A DNA stretch of 23,918 nt from a virus. Below the pieces are notes generated by a model. The model worked only from the letters and a program-made list of their open reading frames with translations. It searched no databases and was not told where the DNA came from. The translations under genes and the position numbers were made by a program. Positions 21,914-23,918 of this stretch are shown here, in pieces. The stretch lies in IMG/VR virus record IMGVR_UViG_3300034159_000078, positions 1 to 23,918 of that record. One strand, written 5' to 3'. Within the stretch, counting starts at the first letter, position 1, and each line of letters starts with the position of its first letter.

Positions 21914-22750
21914 ATGGCTGACCTTACATTCACAACTATTGAAGAAAGCGCACGGGCTGAACTTGCAATAAGCCGTGATGAATATGCGCTTTGCAACTAT
22001 GTTCAAACATGGGCTTCACACCCGCAAAACAGAAGGCCGGGGTGGTGCAATAGAACAAAGGAACAAACGGCTGCATTTGTAGGCATTACGCCGAGGGGGG
22101 TGCAATTGATGCTGAAGAAAATGCAAAAAATTGGCCTTATTGAAAGGTATTCCACCACACTTTTCCTGCACCGAATTACTGAAAAATGGTTTGATACGGT
22201 AACGCTTGCAAAGCAATGCCGAAAGGGTGAAGAAAGTTCACCTTTTGGGGTGAAGAAAGTTCACCCTTCAGGTGAAGAAAGTTCACCTCTCAGGGTGAAG
22301 AAAGTTCACCCACATAAGGAATTTAATAACTCCCCTATTAAGAGTGGGGAAAACGCACCCACACAACCGGGGGCTTTTGTTCTTCAGAAGAAAGTTGAAA
22401 CGGCAGATGAAGCGGAGGGGTTGATAATGGCATGGGCAGAAGGTGAAGGCCGGGAAACGGTGCGTTCATGGTATTCAAACGCATACAGGAAATGCACGGT
22501 TGCTGATGTGAAGAAAATGGTGCAAGAATTCGTGCATGCTTATTTGACAATTGGGGATGCCGGGAAGCGTGAACGAATGGAACGCGACCCATTGCAGTGC
22601 TTCAAGTATTCCTTCAAGGTGTTTCTTACAAGGCAGGCGGGTTTTGAAAGGCAGGCTGAAGAAAAGAAAACAGCACAAAACGGGCAAAACAAAGAAGCCA
22701 TTTATGAAAGCCCTGTAATTCCAGTTTTCACAAGTAAAAGCGGCAACTAA
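21914..22750 (+). CDS. Winged-helix replication initiator carrying the origin
   Basis: The 278-aa protein has a helix-turn-helix / winged-helix N-terminal domain (about residues 20-95; TKEQTAAFVGITPRGVQLMLKKMQKIGLIERYS looks like recognition helix plus wing, here residues 48-80). A linker at 105-135 is encoded by the four iterons, and a helical C-terminal part (about 155-255) follows. This matches the plan of phage initiators such as lambda O: DNA-binding domain, linker encoded by ori, then helicase-recruiting domain. DnaB follows 2 nt after the stop. It should bind the iterons, open the AT-rich DNA beside them and load the helicase. Family membership is by architecture, not by a named motif; a DnaD-like primosome protein is the alternative. 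Confidence 0.75.
   Translation: MADLTFTTIEESARAELAISRDEYALCNYVQTWASHPQNRRPGWCNRTKEQTAAFVGITPRGVQLMLKKMQKIGLIERYSTTLFLHRITEKWFDTVTLAKQCRKGEESSPFGVKKVHPSGEESSPLRVKKVHPHKEFNNSPIKSGENAPTQPGAFVLQKKVETADEAEGLIMAWAEGEGRETVRSWYSNAYRKCTVADVKKMVQEFVHAYLTIGDAGKRERMERDPLQCFKYSFKVFLTRQAGFERQAEEKKTAQNGQNKEAIYESPVIPVFTSKSGN
22226..22310 (+). repeat. Four palindromic iterons, candidate replication origin
   Basis: GGTGAAGAAAGTTCACC occurs exactly at 22226-22242, 22249-22265, 22271-22287 and 22294-22310. Each unit is a 6-bp inverted repeat (GGTGAA/TTCACC) around GAAAG. Start-to-start steps are 23, 22 and 23 bp. Copies 2 and 4 extend by one more G/C pair. They lie in the initiator gene and are read in alternating frames. 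Confidence 0.85.
22311..22350 (+). other. AT-rich segment and hairpin beside the iterons
   Basis: The DNA after the fourth iteron is richer in A and T (ATAAGGAATTTAATAA) and contains TCCCC/GGGGA (22331-22335 with 22346-22350). In lambda-type origins the strand opening occurs in an AT-rich segment next to the iterons, so this is the candidate unwinding site. Confidence 0.45.
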
Positions 22751-22752
22751 AA

Positions 22753-23918
22753 ATGGAAAGTTCTACACAGCAAAACAGGCAACAACCAAACAGGAATTCA
22801 AAAAGAAGAAATGAAGTTGAAAACGATTCACTTTCAAACTTTGTATTTGGAAAAGTTCAACCACAGGCTTTGCCACTTGAAGAAGCTGTATTGGGCGCAC
22901 TTATGTTGGACAGGGAGGTTTTACCAAACATCATTGAAATCCTGAAGGTTGAAAGTTTTTACAAAGAAGCGCACCAAAAAATCTATCAGGCAATCATAAA
23001 CCTGTACAACAAAAGCGATGCAATTGATTTGCTTACTGTTACGGAAAGGATTGCTTTTGAAGGAAACCTTGAAGCCGTTGGGGGCGGTTACTACCTTGTT
23101 GAACTTTCAAACCGTGTTGCTTCAGCGGCAAATGTTGAATACCATGCACGGATAATTCAACAGAAGTACATTCAGCGGCAAATTATTTCAATAAGCACCC
23201 AAAACATACGGGAAGCGTATGAAGATACAACGGATGCGCTTGAACTGCTTGAAAGGGCAGAAGTTGAAATTCTTGGAATCAGGGATGCACAGGTTGGGCA
23301 GGAACACAAGATGCCTGAATTGGCAGTTAGGGTTTTGAAAGACCTTGAAATGCGTTCTTCAAAGACGGGGTTGATTGGTGTTCCTTCAGGGTTTAGGGAT
23401 TTGGACGCAAAAACAAGCGGGTTTCAAAATTCTGACTTGATTATTGTTGCCGGAAGGCCCGGTTCAGGAAAAACGGGTTGGGCTTTATCCGTTGCCCTGA
23501 ATGCCGCTGTTTACCAAAAAAAGCCCATTGGCTTCTTTTCGCTTGAAATGAGTGCTGACCAACTGTTCATGCGGCTTGTAAGCATGGTTGCAGAAGTGAA
23601 CAGTGAAAAATTGAAGTGTGGAACGCTGGAAGATTGGGAATGGGAAAAGGTTGGCCGGGCAATAGAACTTCTTTCAAATGCGCCGATTCACATTGACGAC
23701 ACGGCAGCTTTGAACATTATGGATTTGCGGGCAAGGGCAAGAAGAATGAAACAGCAGTTTGGAATTGAAACGGTTATTGTGGATTATTTGCAGTTGATGA
23801 CGGGAACAAGGGAATTTGGTGGAAACCGGGAACAAGAAATTGCTTCAATTTCAAGGGGGTTGAAAGCCCTTGCTAAACAATTGAACGTTCCAGTAATTGC
23901 GCTTGCACAACTAAGCCG
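22753..23918 (+). CDS. dnaB: Replicative DNA helicase DnaB, 3' partial
   Basis: The frame starts at ATG 22753, two bases after the initiator stop, and runs off the window after 388 codons. The N-terminal domain (LPLEEAVLGALMLD, about residues 40-150) is typical for DnaB. The RecA-like motor has Walker A GRPGSGKT at 234-241, FFSLEMS, and Walker B-like VIVDYLQLM with Asp344. DnaB is the hexameric 5'-3' helicase that opens the fork and recruits primase. The missing part should hold only the last 60-100 residues. A phage-coded DnaB next to its initiator may remove the need for a separate helicase loader; none is visible. Confidence 0.95.
   Translation, partial: MESSTQQNRQQPNRNSKRRNEVENDSLSNFVFGKVQPQALPLEEAVLGALMLDREVLPNIIEILKVESFYKEAHQKIYQAIINLYNKSDAIDLLTVTERIAFEGNLEAVGGGYYLVELSNRVASAANVEYHARIIQQKYIQRQIISISTQNIREAYEDTTDALELLERAEVEILGIRDAQVGQEHKMPELAVRVLKDLEMRSSKTGLIGVPSGFRDLDAKTSGFQNSDLIIVAGRPGSGKTGWALSVALNAAVYQKKPIGFFSLEMSADQLFMRLVSMVAEVNSEKLKCGTLEDWEWEKVGRAIELLSNAPIHIDDTAALNIMDLRARARRMKQQFGIETVIVDYLQLMTGTREFGGNREQEIASISRGLKALAKQLNVPVIALAQLS

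Noticed and set aside
22226-22310. CRISPR array
   Set aside because: Units are 17 bp with 5-6-bp spacers, inside a coding gene, and no cas genes are near; spacing fits iterons.

Overview
The window looks like part of a tailed double-stranded DNA phage or prophage of a Bacteroidota (Bacteroidetes) host. Every convincing gene is on the + strand, packed head to tail with 1-4 nt gaps or overlaps (several ATGA junctions). Start codons are preceded by A-rich leaders rather than clear Shine-Dalgarno sites. Intergenic promoters match the Bacteroidetes sigma pattern (TTTG at -33, TAnnTTTG at -7). No integrase, divergent repressor, tRNA, terminase or capsid gene is visible, so only one flank of the genome is seen.

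Left part (1-7666), late/accessory genes: the 3' end of a very large repetitive tail-fibre-like protein; two overlapping small genes that resemble a spanin pair; an exported astacin-like zinc metalloprotease lipoprotein; a helical protein with an internal duplication behind its own promoter; a secreted Cys-rich protein; and a lipoprotein glycoside hydrolase of clan GH-A. A strong terminator at 7629-7666 closes this part.

Middle part (7729-16432), probably early/middle genes: promoters at 7757-7786 and 13465-13494 share an 18-bp block and a leader motif. They drive small unknown genes, a DUF932-like gene broken by an in-frame amber codon, a large 575-aa unknown protein, a Cys-rich DUF6283-like protein, and a RecT annealase coupled to a PD-(D/E)XK exonuclease (a RecE/RecT-type recombination pair).

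Right part (16433-21158): an ASCH-domain protein, then a run of small proteins dominated by membrane or exported products, plus a DUF4258-like protein.

Replication part (21159-23918): a 515-bp gene-free stretch holds two further TACCTTTG promoters, three intrinsic terminators and two strongly foldable RNAs (one with a possible pseudoknot, one a three-way junction ending in T8). It precedes a zinc-ribbon protein, a winged-helix replication initiator whose own gene carries four 17-bp palindromic iterons (a lambda-O-like origin), and DnaB helicase, cut by the window end.

The best candidates for undescribed biology are the RNA-rich control region before the replication operon, the origin inside the initiator gene next to DnaB, the shared promoter/operator family, and the apparent complete absence of GATC in 23.9 kb.
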